Below are positions 53,430-63,936 of a DNA stretch of 64,000 nt, piece by piece (within the stretch, counting starts at the first letter, position 1; each line of letters opens with the position of its first letter). The stretch lies in assembly GCF_032062135.1 (NCBI RefSeq), contig NC_092860.1, forward strand, positions 64,159,813 to 64,223,812, given 5' to 3'. The notes below the pieces were generated by a model, which saw only the letters and a program-made list of their open reading frames with translations, searched no databases and was not told the DNA's origin. The translations under genes and the position numbers were made by a program. The DNA comes from Pyxicephalus adspersus. Its lineage: Eukaryota; Chordata; Amphibia; Anura; Pyxicephalidae.

Positions 53430-53700
53430 ATAATATATTTTCAATTTCTTTATGTTGCTTATTGTAGGTTGTGATAACCCTTACAGTTGTTTCAGATGAC
53501 TGAGGTTTTTGTTGTGAAATTAGTAATTGGCTGTCAGAAGTTAGGCCCTTTTTAATAGATTTTTGCTATAATCCCTTCATCTAATTCTGTCCTGGAGAGC
53601 ACAAGATTCTTTTCTGAAATCTTGCAGGTTAGTGCAAATCCGTCTAAGTCTAAGATATTGGCTCAGAGGGATGCTTTCTTTTGGTGTTCATTTCACCAGT
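53430..53700 (-). pseudogene. PLE protein remnant upstream of GIY-YIG
   Basis: Minus-strand translation gives SLRRLRRICTNLQDFRKESC, ALQDRI and RDYSKNLLKRA, then TVRVITTYNKQHKEIENILF and KHWR. The pattern is a conserved LRxRRICS..DF...L...GY...L..A segment followed by an ITTYNxQ segment. This is typical of Penelope-like proteins, between the RT and the GIY-YIG domain. It is interrupted by stops, and the MITE insertion replaces the nuclease region. Confidence 0.6.
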
Positions 53701-53731
53701 AGAGGTAATAGAAATGTAGGTGTCCAAAAAA

Positions 53732-54105
53732 ACGCCCGTACCGCATCATCAGTCCTTCAGTGGCTGGCTGCAGATGAACCGATCTTTTAATTTTTTCATC
53801 ATTTAAACAATAAGTAGTATTTAAAAGCCTTTTTCCCTTTTGAAGCATTATTATATTTGCAGTCCCATTTATCATTGTACAACTTAGTGATGACTCGTTA
53901 TAGGTTTATTGTAGAATCCAAGCATTCTAAGCCTCTCCTAATCCTTTATGAATATTTTACTCACATCAGAGTACTTGAATAATTAATTTGGTTATAAGCA
54001 GCACAAATCAGTAAGTATACTTACCACATAGACCCATGTTATACTGTACTATCATGTCCACAACACATTAATACCATTTTATTTCTTATCCTTATAGTGA
54101 ATATA
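53732..54105. repeat. Right arm of PLE inverted repeat
   Basis: ACGCCCGTACCGCATCATCA at the left; ends at the Tc1 insertion (54106). Slightly longer than the left arm because of small insertions, including an extra AATGCTTGGATTC segment. Confidence 0.85.
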
Positions 54106-55577
54106 TAGTTAGGTTCATAAATATTTGGACAGAGACAACTTTTTTACTAATTTTGGTTCTGTACATTATCACAGGTAATTTTAAATGAAACAACTCAGAT
54201 GCAGTTGAACTGAAGACTTTAAGCTTTAATTCAGTTGGTTGAACAAAAAGATTGCATACAAATGTGAGGAACTAATGCCTTTTTTAACACAATCACTTAA
54301 TTTCAGGGTCTTGGGTAATTGGACAAATCAAAAAGCGGAAAATAAAATGTTAATACTGACAGCCTGTAGTCTTGAACTCCTGGACATCACCAGATGCTGG
54401 GTTTCCCCCTTTTTCATTCTTTTTAATGCTCTGCCAGGCTTTTACTGCAGCCACTTTCAGTTGCTGTTTGTGGGCCTTTCTGTTCGAAGTTTAGTCTTCA
54501 ACAAGTGAAATGCATGCTCAGTTGGGTTCAGATCAGTTGACCGACTTGGCCATTCAAGAATATTCCAGTTCTTTGCTTTAATAAACTTCTGGGTTTCTTT
54601 GGCTGTATGTTTGGGGTCATTGTCCATCTGTATTATGAAATGCCTCCCATTCAATTTGACAGCATTTAGCTGGATTTGAGCAGACAGTATGTCTCTGAAC
54701 ACCGCTGTTCCACACCTTCTCCATACTTTTTTTTGCCATCCTCTGGTAAAGGTTTATCTTGGTTTAATCTGTCCAAAAAAAGTTTTTCCTGAACTGTGCT
54801 GGCTTTTTTAGATGTTTTTGAGCAAAGTCCAATCTAGCCTTTCTATTCTTGAGGCTTATGTGTGGCTTGCACCTTGCAGTGCACCCTCTGTATTTACTTT
54901 CATGCAGTCTACTCTTTATGGTAGACTTGGATATCAATACGCCTACTTCCTGGAGAGTGTTGTTCACTTGGTGGGCTGTTGTGAAGGGGTTTCTCTTCAC
55001 CATTGAAATGATTCCAGGATCATCCACCACTGTTGTCTTCAATGGACGTCCAGGTCTTTTGGCGTTGCTGAGTTCACCAGTGCATTGTTTCTTTCTTATG
55101 ATGTACCAAACTGTAGATTTTGCCACTCCTAATATTGTAGCAATTTCTAGGATGGGTTTTTTCTGTTTTTGCAGCTTAAGGATGGCTTGTTTCACCTGCA
55201 TGGAGAACTCCTTTGACCGCATGTTGTCTGTTCACAGCAAAATCCTCCACATACAAGCCCCCCCTCAAATCAAATCGAGGCCTTTTATCTGCTTAATTGA
55301 TAATGACATACCGAAGGAATTGTCCACAGCAGCCCATGAAATAGCCTTTGAATCAATTGTCCAATTACTTTTGAGCCCCTGAAATAAAGTGATTGAGTGA
55401 AAAAAAGGCTTTAGTTCCTCACATTTTTATGCAATCTTTTTGTTCAACCCACTGAATTAAAGCTGAAAGTCTGCAGTTCAACTGCATCTAAGTTGTTTCA
55501 TTTAAAATTAATTGTGGTAATGTACAGAACCAAAATTAGAAAACAGTTCTCTGTCCAAATATTTATGGACCTAACTG
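54106..55577 (-). mobile_element. Tc1/mariner transposon with long TIRs, internally deleted
   Basis: Both termini are present. Left TAGTTAGGTTCATAAATATT and right (reverse complement) CAGTTAGGTCCATAAATATT continue as inverted repeats for about 225 bp, including CTAATTTTGGTTCTGTACAT and GGTTGAACAAAAAGATTGCA. The TA target is duplicated at 54104-54105 and 55578-55579. The transposase is on the minus strand. It sits exactly between the PLE arm and an L1. Confidence 0.9.
54457..55222 (-). pseudogene. Tc1 transposase, broken by internal deletion
   Basis: N-terminal part (55222-54764): MRSKEFSMQVKQAILKLQKQ and a paired-type HTH (ILEIATILGVAKSTVWYIIR), GRP AT-hook-like segment (KRPGRPLK), second HTH, ending at the first catalytic Asp in FFWTD. 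C-terminal part (54702-54457): MFRDILSAQIQLNAVKLNGR, second Asp in QMDNDPKHTAK and Glu in DLNPTEHAFHL. The segment between these (HGGGS...AWG region in Tc1) is missing and the frame changes, so the protein cannot be made intact. Confidence 0.9.
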
Positions 55578-55579
55578 TA

Positions 55580-58035
55580 TGTTTGGAGATTCCTGGCATA
55601 CCTGGCCAAATCGGAAATCTTTCGCATTTTTGTGAAATACCAGTGGGCCAACAGTTTGGATGACAACATGGAACACTAGGATTCCCCAATTTTGCTTTGG
55701 CATACCCTCAAAGCAGTCATGACAGGATATCCCCAACATACCACACAGTCACCAGATCCATACAAAGGATTTTTGAACAATAATATTAACGACTATTCAC
55801 AGCTGCACCATGCAATCCCTCCACGTTGAATGGTCTTTTAGCGAAAGCTAGATTATCCAAATTACAGCAGATCAGCGAGCCCAACTCAATCGCCTCATAA
55901 CAACAGAGGAAGTCAACAAAGCAATCAGTTCCTTGGCGAACTATAAAACACCAGGACCTGATGGATTCTCGGCAGAATACTATAAGTAAATAGCAGAGGA
56001 TGGTGCTCCTCTGCTCTGAGTATACAATGCCATACTAACCTATAATGTTCCTTTCCCAGAATTTACTGAAGCACATATCATGCGGATTCCCAGAGATCCT
56101 TCTCTGGTAACTTTATACAGGCCAATATCTTCATTAAAACTGCAATTGTAAGATAATGGTCAAACTGATGGCAAACAAGTTACAATATTTTCTGTTGACC
56201 ACCACACAACTGGGATTTGTGAGGGGACGCCACTCCACGATCGGAGTCCTAACAGCAAAAGGCAGCTGTAATGGCGGTGACCCTATCAGAGTAAGTGGAA
56301 ATGACTAAAGGAACTCCCTAAGGCTGTACCCTAAAAACTTATTTTAATGCTAGACCCCTATGCTAGAGAATACCTCTGATTTTTAAGGTATTCTCGTGGG
56401 AAAACAAATGGTTAAAGTAACTGCATTTGAGGATGATTTAATTCTATACATAGCCAACCCAAAACACTGTCTCTCAGTAGTACTGCAGCTACTAAAACAA
56501 TATGGTGTAGAGACAAATTGAAGTACCTAGAAGTTATGATCCCCAACAATTTTTCTAAACAGAATCTTCTAAATGCAAAACCACCATGCCAAACAGTTCA
56601 AGAACAGCTACAAAAAAGGTATACCCGCTTTATCTCATAATTGGGTTAAATAGGTTTATTCAAAATAGTAGTGTTCCCTAAAAATCTGTATACACTTCAG
56701 ATGCTACCAATAATTCTAAGACCCAGGGAACTCCAAGACCTATATAAATTTTAGAGCCTTTATCTGTACAGTACAACAATCAGTAAAGAATGGTGGTATT
56801 AATTTCCCAGATTTAGAGATGTATAGCTGGGCCTCCATAGGCAAAAATCTAGGGCTTCCTGGTACAGCTAGCTATACAGACACTGCACTAGGTCAACAAC
56901 TAGGTCAAGTTATCTGCTACACCTGAATAAAGAGCTACTACCAACGAGGTGCTAGACAATCACCTCCTGTACACTTGTTGGCATGTATGGCAACAAACCT
57001 AACACTCACTCCTCACTTCTCCCCCTATGGGGAAATGCAGATTTCCACTGGGTCTGGCAAACACCAACAAAAACCAACTGCCCAGGGTATTGTTTCATAC
57101 ATTTAAAATCGTTTGTTAACCCCTAGACCAAAAGGCTTTTTTAGGACCACCCCTATTATTTATCTACAAATCAGATCATACATATCAATGATTATAAAAC
57201 ACTTATCAGATTTAGATTGGAACAATCCGCTTGACAAATTATTCGCAAGCCCTAACTCGGCTAAACATGCAATAAAAGATGTGTATATTAGATAAACAAC
57301 TGACGCTAACTATGAAGTAAGGAGGACAGGCTTAAGCAAATGGAGTGAACTTTTCACAAAAAGAATGCCATCAGATACCTTGAGAGATTTTATCACGGGG
57401 CTTATATATCACAAAGGTCTTTTCAAATGGGAATGAGTCCCTCTCCATGTTGTCCTTAATGTGGGGCTGAGGTGGCCAACCTATATCATATGTTTTGGAA
57501 CTGCCCAAAAATCAAACATTTTTTAAAATTGGAAGCTTCTTACACCCTGCAAAACTTAGTGAATCATTTTACATTGAAACCAGCATTGGCACTGTTCGGA
57601 ACATTAACAGTACATGGGGCAAGTATTGAACAGGGCTACACTAAACTCCTTTCCATTATCTTATTAGTAACAAAAAAGGCAATTCTACACAAACGGATAA
57701 GTTCCGAACCACCTACTCTTGGCCTGTTCAAAGAGGAAATTGAGATTTGTATTTCAAATGGATTGGCTAGAAGAGTCACTAAACAATGAAACACAGGTTA
57801 ACAGATTTTTTCAAACTCTGGGAGTCATATATAGCAATGTTACCAGTAGACACCAGAAAGCGTCTCCGCATTTGAGCACACCACATGGTACACTTACAGA
57901 CTGTTGGACAATGACCCACTGATAGTTAATAAATTTATAAGGCTTGGATCCCCTATAGGAGTCTTCACATAATTTGGCAAATAACATAGGTTGGAGAAAT
58001 GTGTGTGTAATTAAAAAAAAAAAGAAGAAGAAACA
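55580..58035 (+). mobile_element. L1-clade LINE, 5'-truncated, with A-rich tail
   Basis: EVNKAISSLANYKTPGPDGF then SAEYYK (about 55905-55990) is the L1 RT finger. KAGFVRGRHSTIGVL-like remnants follow (about 56212), and the C-terminal RMPSDTLRDFITGLIYHKGL (about 57364) and MANLYHMFWNCPKIKHFLKL (57472) are the ORF2 end with the C-x-x-C...H-x-x-x-x-C-type knuckle degraded. It ends in an A-rich tail at 58011-58035. Stops are frequent. Confidence 0.8.
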
Positions 58036-58039
58036 CAGG

Positions 58040-58930
58040 GCTTGTTCAGACCTGGGGCAAACAAAACAAAAAGTTTAACAAAGTCTACTATGACGAGCTC
58101 GGTGTACAGAATTTTTAAAACTACCTGTATAAGTGTTTTAGGCATTTTTTAACTACCCTATTTCCCCGATAAGGCACTGTCCTATATTTTTTAAAATGCC
58201 AAAATATGCGCTAGGTCTTATTTTCAGGGGGATGTCTTATTTTTCCATGAAGAAGACTACAGTACACATTTACTGTTGAAAATCACTCATGAGCCATTCA
58301 TTGTCCCCTTCTGATCACTCTGTGCCATTGATTGTCCCCTTCTGATCACTCTGTGCCATTCATTGTCCACTTCTGTTCACTGACTCACTTTTTTTTGGCT
58401 TCTACGGCTGGGTAACAGACTCCGTTAGGGCAGGGATCAGCAGCTTGCTTGTCCTTCCTGGAGCGGAGTCGCGGGCGCGTGTGCGGGCCTTTGAAGTCAC
58501 TTTCAGTTTCGCTCTGCACTGCAGCGAGCACTGAGGAGTCACACAGAGGCACACAGTGGCAGGTATCTGTGGGTGTCCTATTTGCGGGGGGGGGGGGTGC
58601 TTTATTTTAATGTTTTGAGCAAAAATCGGGGGTGGCTTATTTGATGGGGATGCCTCATCATCGGGGAAAACACGGTATGTACTAAAAGCGCCTAAAACAT
58701 ATGTACAGGCAGTTACAAATACTTGAGATGGCAAAACACCCCAGGACACTGCATTGAGGATCGAGAAAACCTCATTGAAATGCTGCCGCCCCTCACCTGT
58801 AAAATGAAGGATAATGAATGGACCTATTTGGTCCAATGTAACTTTTTTTTTTTTTTTTTTTGGAAGAATTTTTGAATAATAAAACCATTCAAAAACGTGA
58901 AAAAACTTTAGGGGGCTAAACATCCATTAA
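58040..58930. mobile_element. Outer MITE split by an inner MITE
   Basis: GTGTTTTAGGCATTTTTTAA on the left of the inner element and AAAAGCGCCTAAAACATATG on the right are inverted relatives, as are GGGCTTGTTCAGACCTGGGG and the far right sequence in part. The end at about 58930 is uncertain. A 21-base T tract at 58842-58862 lies inside. Confidence 0.4.
58156..58675. mobile_element. TA-flanked MITE (CCCTATTTCCCCGA ends) with internal minisatellite
   Basis: Left CCCTATTTCCCCGATAAGGC and reverse-complemented right CCGTGTTTTCCCCGATGATG are TIRs; TA at 58154-58155 and 58676-58677 is the target. The family (TACCGTGTTTCCCCGAAAATAAG type) is widespread in vertebrates. It carries 2.8 copies of a 31-bp unit (GCCATTCATTGTCCCCTTCT...) at 58293-58380. 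Confidence 0.8.
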
Positions 58931-60200
58931 ATCTTTTTTAACAAATTTGCACACCAAAGCAGCCCCTAAAGATATTCTGTCATGATGATACAACAAGAAG
59001 GGACTACAAACCCCCTTGACTAGCTCTTGATTGAATAGGAGGTATTATTTTAGTTCACCTCATTTCAGTGAAAACTGTAAATTTGACTTACTGCAAGTTT
59101 TAGTCTTGATCACCATAACAAATACCAGATTAAAATCTCCTCCAGTGTGCATATAGGTAATATTATTAAACTGACAGGGAATACAACACTTTATCCAAAA
59201 CTAAAAAGGAAAAAAAAGTTTGGGCTTTATTAGACCCTCTACACCTCCCTTCTTAACCTGTAGTCTAGCATCAATCCCACCAATTCTGCTCCTGCTCATA
59301 CTTCCTTGCATCAACCCTCAGCACACTCCCTGAACTCCTTTACTTCACTTACAGCCTATCATCGCCTCCACATTATGCTCCTGAATGCCCTGCTCGCCAT
59401 TACCCTCTGAACTCCTCTTCTTTACCTACACCCTGGGGTCATCACCTCCCCATTCTACCCTCTTAATCCACCTTTTTTAGAGCCTGGCATTACTGACATT
59501 ATTACCTGTTCTGATATTTATGTTGACCTATTTAAACTTTCATGTTTTTTTACCCTCTGGCATTCCTCTCCTGTAAAAGACTTTATCAATAGTTTTTACA
59601 CTATATTCCTGCCCTTTCCAGTTCTGGAACGGACACACTTTTGCTTGTCTGTACAAACAAGAGTGCAACCCCGACAGACACTAACCAATCCTGACTTGAA
59701 AGGATCCTACTGATTTTTTGGTATCAAAGCCAATGACATAAACACGCTAAGTGGAAATGATCACTCTTATTTTTCACCAGTCTTATGTCAGATAAACCGT
59801 GTGCTGATTTTTAAACAGATTATAGTTGCACAAGCAAACCTTTCCTAACAAAACAATGCTTAGGATAAGCTATGCCTTTGTTATAACTACACACATCAAT
59901 AGAAATATTTATTATATATATATTTATATAAATTATTTACTGCAGTATTAAAATCATGTTTTGTTTTATATCCCCGGCTACCCCGAAACTGTTTCATGAA
60001 GTTACGTCATTCGTCCGATTGAACTGGCATACATTCTAAAGTCATCTGTTATAATGTTACATCAATTCCTGAAAGAGAAAGCACAGCTACAACACTGCTC
60101 TGCGATAAGTTCACGCTTACTAAATGCCTCTACCTTAACCACTGTATCAAAATAAATAAACAAAAAAAATCGTCCATGTTTATATTCTGTAACTTCACAA
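58931..60200. other. Unannotated part of presumed MKNK2 intron 1
   Basis: No protein or repeat identified. 59230-59520 is C/T-rich on the plus strand with loosely repeated CACCTCCC / CTCCTGAA segments, possibly a decayed minisatellite. Confidence 0.45.
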
Positions 60201-60257
60201 CATCCTACAGGCCACCGCGTGCATTATTTTCAGGCCGCAGTATGTGCATCTACTTAC

Positions 60258-60386
60258 ATATCTCCAGGGCTCCGCAGTGAAGCACAGTTCCCTGGTTTAC
60301 ATTGCTATTTACATGAGACGCCTGACTCCCTGTATCTCCATAACGGGGTGTGTTCGAAGCAATACTCGTCGCTGATAGGTCACTGC
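60258..60386 (-). other. MKNK2: Candidate non-coding first exon of MKNK2
   Basis: On the minus strand a strong donor (GGAGATAT then GTAAGTAGA) closes a segment of about 129 bases that is more CpG-rich than its surroundings. The first coding exon begins only two bases before the ATG, so a separate 5' UTR exon must exist, as in human MKNK2. The upstream TATA-like box supports this position. No cDNA evidence. Confidence 0.35.
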
Positions 60387-60410
60387 ACTCACATGATATG
60401 TTCTGCTTCC

Positions 60411-60417
60411 TATATAG
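60411..60417 (-). promoter_or_regulatory. MKNK2: TATA-like box upstream of candidate MKNK2 exon 1
   Basis: CTATATAGG on the minus strand, about 25-30 bases upstream of the assumed start at about 60386. TATATA is also common by chance in this AT-rich window. Confidence 0.3.
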
Positions 60418-61086
60418 ATGTAGCTTGTGACCGCCTGTTCGCTGTGTTTTTTTTCTGTTGCTGGCAGGCTAGTTTGAACTTTATAGACATGTGCAATTTC
60501 TCAGCTTCCTGAGAGTAAAACTATAGCCTATTAGAAGTTACACAAAGAAAAACATTGCTGTTTATATATAAAACCATCAGCATGCAACCAGGTACATATT
60601 AAGTACAACATGCTGAAGGCCTATGTGTAAGGTCTTTTTCCTGACTGCAAGAAGGTTTTTGCATTAAGATAAGTAAGTTTCGCCTCAGGGGATTTTGAGC
60701 CCCTAAAAATTACAATGCTGTGTATATATACACATTATATATTTTAAATAAATTAACTTGATCTGTGCAGTACTGGGTAATAATAACGTTGATTTACTTG
60801 GTATGACTTTGCTCCCTTTTTGAAGATAGGAACCACATTGGCCTTACGACAATCTATTGGTAAAATGCCAGTGATTAAAGAGTCTCTAAAAATTAGAAAT
60901 AATGGCTTTTAAATTACTGAGCTCAGCTCTTTTAGGACACATGAATGTAATTCATCAGGTCCTGGTGCTTTGTCAACCCTAATTTTTCCCAACTAATTCT
61001 CAATCATATCAATTTTGAGGCATTTTGAAAATTGCTAATATGAATATGGACCTGAGCTCTGCCATTTTTCTTTATTAATAATATTA

Positions 61087-61545
61087 TTTAAATTAAGTTT
61101 TATTAACAATTTTCATATATTTCAATAGGAAAAACATAAAAAGAACATAAATATAAATAGGTACAACGTAAGAACATAAATATGAACCACAAAGGTAACA
61201 CATATGAATAATAGTAGCAAACTGTAGCATAATCAATACAATCCCATATAGCAAATATGGTGAACAGTGAAAATCCAGTATGCATAAAACATTAACAAGG
61301 TAAGGACATTTGAGTAAGGCGAAAACATTAACAAGGTAAGGACATTTGAGTAAGGGGGGGGGGGGGGGGGGGGGGATGAAAAGGGGCAACCAAGACGATG
61401 ATGAATGAGGAGCTCACAAAATCAAATTAACACATTAAACCTGTAATCGAGCATAATAAACATCCCAGGTTTCCCAGACCTGTTCAAATGTAGCAACACT
61501 ATTCCTGAGAAGAGTAGTAAAATATTCCACCAAACGGACTTTCTT
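61087..61545 (-). mobile_element. L1 3'-end fragment nested in CR1
   Basis: AAGTTTTATTAACAATTTTC at the left resembles the L1 3' ends at 46918 and 33297. CCCAGGTTTCCCAGACCTGT near 61464 resembles the 3' region of the L1 at 34300. CR1 sequence resumes on both sides. It contains a 36-bp tandem duplication (61286-61357) and a G run. Confidence 0.5.
61286..61376. repeat. 36-bp tandem duplication followed by poly(G)
   Basis: AAAACATTAACAAGGTAAGG units at 61286-61321 and 61322-61357 are nearly identical; the second runs into an uninterrupted run of about 20 G. Confidence 0.9.
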
Positions 61546-61672
61546 AATCCAAGATATTCTTTATAGTTTTCAAACAATGAAGGTGATCCTTCATTGTTAT
61601 ATTTTTGGAATGCCCTTTTATTGTTACCAATGGCATTTTTAACATCAGTTGTAAGCCACATAGGTTTTAATT

Positions 61673-62425
61673 TTAACCTCTTAAACTTATTACCCTTTGA
61701 AATATATTTTGCAGTGTGCTTGTGTAGAACAGACTTGAAACATTCCCATTTCCGTTCTGTGATCTTTGAGGGCAATATTGTCTCTCATCCAAGTCCTGGA
61801 GAGCTGCCCTTAATAATGCAAAAATGCAAAATTTGCTCTTTGTTTTTATCTTTGCTGTTTTTGCTTCCCGTTTACAACTTACATTAAATGTAATCATATT
61901 ATGGCCACTGCTATTTGTTATAAACTCTGCATTGTTAGAAAGAACTAGGTCTAGCAGATTATCATTTCTAGGTGGGGCTTTTGTAAACTGTACTATAAAA
62001 TTATCTTGTGTTAAATTCATACATTTTCTCCCTTTTGCTATTCCTGTAGTGCCAATAATCCATTCAATGTCCAGGTAGTTGAAATCTTCCATGATCAAAA
62101 CGTTTCCAGTTTTTGCCATTTTTTTATCTGTGCTAGTAGTTGATTCTCTATTTGCTTCCCTAGCACTGGGGGGCCTATAGCAGACTCCAATCATTAATTG
62201 TGTGTTATACAACCTTACAACATTCAACTCCACCCATAATGCCTCAGCCTCATCGCTTGCTCCATCAACAATTTCTTCTTTCACATTCACTTTCAGATCA
62301 CTTCTCACATACAGACAGACACCACCACCCTTTTCTTTGGACTCTTTCTTTACGAAAGAGAGTATAACCAGGAATGTCGACAGCCCAGTTATGCGAAGAA
62401 TAAAGCCAGGATTCAGTAACCCCAA
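61673..62425 (-). pseudogene. CR1 endonuclease domain (long open remnant)
   Basis: 250 codons without a stop: GGGVCLYVRSDLKVNVKEEI, EALWVELNVVRLYNTQLMIG, VCYRPPSARE, GNVLIMEDFNYLDIEW (catalytic D of the GDFN box, here EDFN), LLDLVLSNNAEFI and SGHNMITF (SDH-type box degraded to SGH). This is the best preserved CR1 coding segment in the window, but catalytic substitutions and the loss of upstream residues suggest it is inactive. Confidence 0.85.
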
Positions 62426-62873
62426 CTAAGTCATAATGCTCTTCATTCATTAAGGCTTCTAACTATTTTGTTTGCCAGACTTATAGCATTGGCAAACAGG
62501 CTCTTTAAACCATTTCTGCATTTTCCAGCACTGTTTGCCAAATCCTTTTGTTTTTCAGTACAAATAGTACTGCGTAATCCAATGTTTGTGCTTAACATGA
62601 GAAGCTCCTTATATTTATCCATAACCCTCCCCCCAACTATCCTATCCCCAATCCACCCTCCACTAGTGGCTGACCCCTGTCTGACCTTCCTGTCACCTTA
62701 TTTACCTGTCCCACCCCCCTCTGTCCTAGTTTAAATATCCCTCCACTATTCCGCTAAATCTTTCCCCTAGCACAGCAGACCCCCTTCCATTTAGGTGCAA
62801 ACTATCTCTGGCATATAGGTTGTACCCCAATGAAAAGTCAGCCCACTGCTCTAAGAACTCAAACCCTTTACTA

Positions 62874-63101
62874 TTACGCCAGGACTAAAGCCATGCATTT
62901 AGCTAAGCCCCTTTCCTGTGTTGCGCATGGCACAGGCAATATACCAGAGAATATAACCTTTGAGGTCCTTTCCTTCAACTTGAAACCTAGTTCTTTAAAC
63001 TGATTTTTAAGATTCCTCCATCTTCCATATATCCTGTCATTGGTTCCAACATAGACCAAGACAGCTGGGTCATGCCCAACCACTCCCAGTAATTTGTCCA
63101 C
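62874..63101 (-). pseudogene. CR1 ORF1 SGNH segment, distal to LTR insertion
   Basis: MDKLLGVVGHDPAVLVYVGT then NDRIYGRWRNLKNQFKELGF and KLKERTSKVIFSGILPVPCA. VGTND is the SGNH block with glycine and asparagine. The upstream GDS block is on the other side of the LTR. Confidence 0.8.
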
Positions 63102-63113
63102 TCAGTCTACCAC

Positions 63114-63838
63114 TGTAAGGCCTGGTCAGTACCAGTATTCCCCAGACTCCAGTCCCCCAATCTAAAGTCGCAGTCTTCACCTATAGCAGTCCCCACTCAG
63201 CCTCGGTAGATTGGTTGCATCTCCCAGCACTCGGTTGCCCACAGTGCGCAAGGGATGGTGGCTGGAAATAGGCCGACAGCTGACCAGGAGCCTACAGATA
63301 CAAAGTACAGAATTATCAGGAAATCCAAAAACAAGTTGAAGTCAAAACACAGGAAATCAGTCAACCAAGCCAGGTACAAAGGGTAGGGCACAAGCAGAGT
63401 CGAGGTCACATGCAAAGGTCAGTCCAGGCAGAGTTCAAACGAAATGTCAAGAACAGGCACAGGTCAGTAACAGAGAAACACTCAAAATCACTCCAGCACA
63501 GGTAAGCCCAGCAGATGCCATACCAGGCACAGATGACTGGAAGCAGAGAGGCTATAAAGCCCCAGCAGCCAATGACAGGATGGAATAAAAGGAACCTCTC
63601 TGCTAATCAACTGCACATAGCCCATATCTATTCAGATGCGCAGCCTCAGTACAGAGGATGCCGAGGGAAAAACCCCAGCTACAGGGAAACAGGGATGCTG
63701 CAACCCTCAGAGCACTGATCCTGAAACCCCGGTGCTACCACAAGCGCAGCCCCTGGAAGGAATAGGTGGTGGGGCATCACCTTGGATCGTAGGCCCAAAG
63801 TGAAAGAGTTTGTTAGAGCCAAAGAGTGCCTCTTAACA
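63114..63838 (+). mobile_element. Solo LTR nested in CR1 ORF1
   Basis: TGTAAGGCCTGGTC at the left and GAGTGCCTCTTAACA at the right give TGT..ACA ends with a short inverted repeat. Flanks ACCAC (63109-63113) and GCCAC (63839-63843) are a 5-bp target duplication with one change. A TATA box GGCTATAAAGCCCC (about 63550) and AATAAAAGG (about 63586) are inside. The CR1 ORF1 reading frame is continuous in sense on either side. No internal genes, as expected of a recombined LTR. Confidence 0.75.
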
Positions 63839-63844
63839 GCCACA

Positions 63845-63936
63845 TGCTGAACCCTGGCACCAGGGAGACAGAAAACCATTCGGTTGAAGACTATTCTATC
63901 GGTCCTCCTGATCATAGAATCCCCTATGACAACCAA
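63845..63936 (-). pseudogene. CR1 ORF1 SGNH block I
   Basis: VVIGDSMIRRTDRIV and FCLPGARVQHV: the GDS motif with the nucleophilic serine of the esterase-like domain of CR1 ORF1. Codons after QHV, toward lower coordinates, belong to the inserted LTR. Confidence 0.8.

Larger units (their letters stand above)
50790..54105 (-). mobile_element. Penelope-like element with inverted terminal arms
   Basis: About 365-bp arms at 51777-52136 and 53732-54105 are inverted copies. Between them on the minus strand are a coding remnant of the region that precedes the GIY-YIG nuclease in Penelope proteins (53700-53430), a MITE (53172-53425) and an untranslated promoter-like region with GGCGCATGCGCTGTG on the plus strand (about 52192). 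Beyond the left arm on the minus strand is a hammerhead-like motif at 50943-50981. The GC-rich region, arm and ribozyme order resembles a PLE terminal repeat (pLTR). Inverted pLTR copies are known in this class. Confidence 0.6.
46114..60257 (-). other. MKNK2: Presumed MKNK2 intron 1 (about 14 kb, repeat-filled)
   Basis: Starts (5') at a candidate GTAAGT donor near 60257 and ends at the acceptor before 46113. Contents are listed separately. Stretches 49306-49885, 58931-60170 and 50781-50940 show no identifiable element. 59230-59520 is strikingly C/T-rich on the plus strand. Confidence 0.55.

Noticed and set aside
54849..55382. 177-codon plus-strand open frame
   Set aside because: It lies antisense to the Tc1 transposase on the minus strand and has no family signature of its own.
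58293..58380. Direct repeats with regular spacing (CRISPR-like)
   Set aside because: Contiguous 31-bp tandem units without distinct spacers, in a vertebrate MITE.
58402..58923. 173-codon minus-strand open frame
   Set aside because: It spans two nested MITEs and poly(T)/poly(G) tracts and has no conserved domain.
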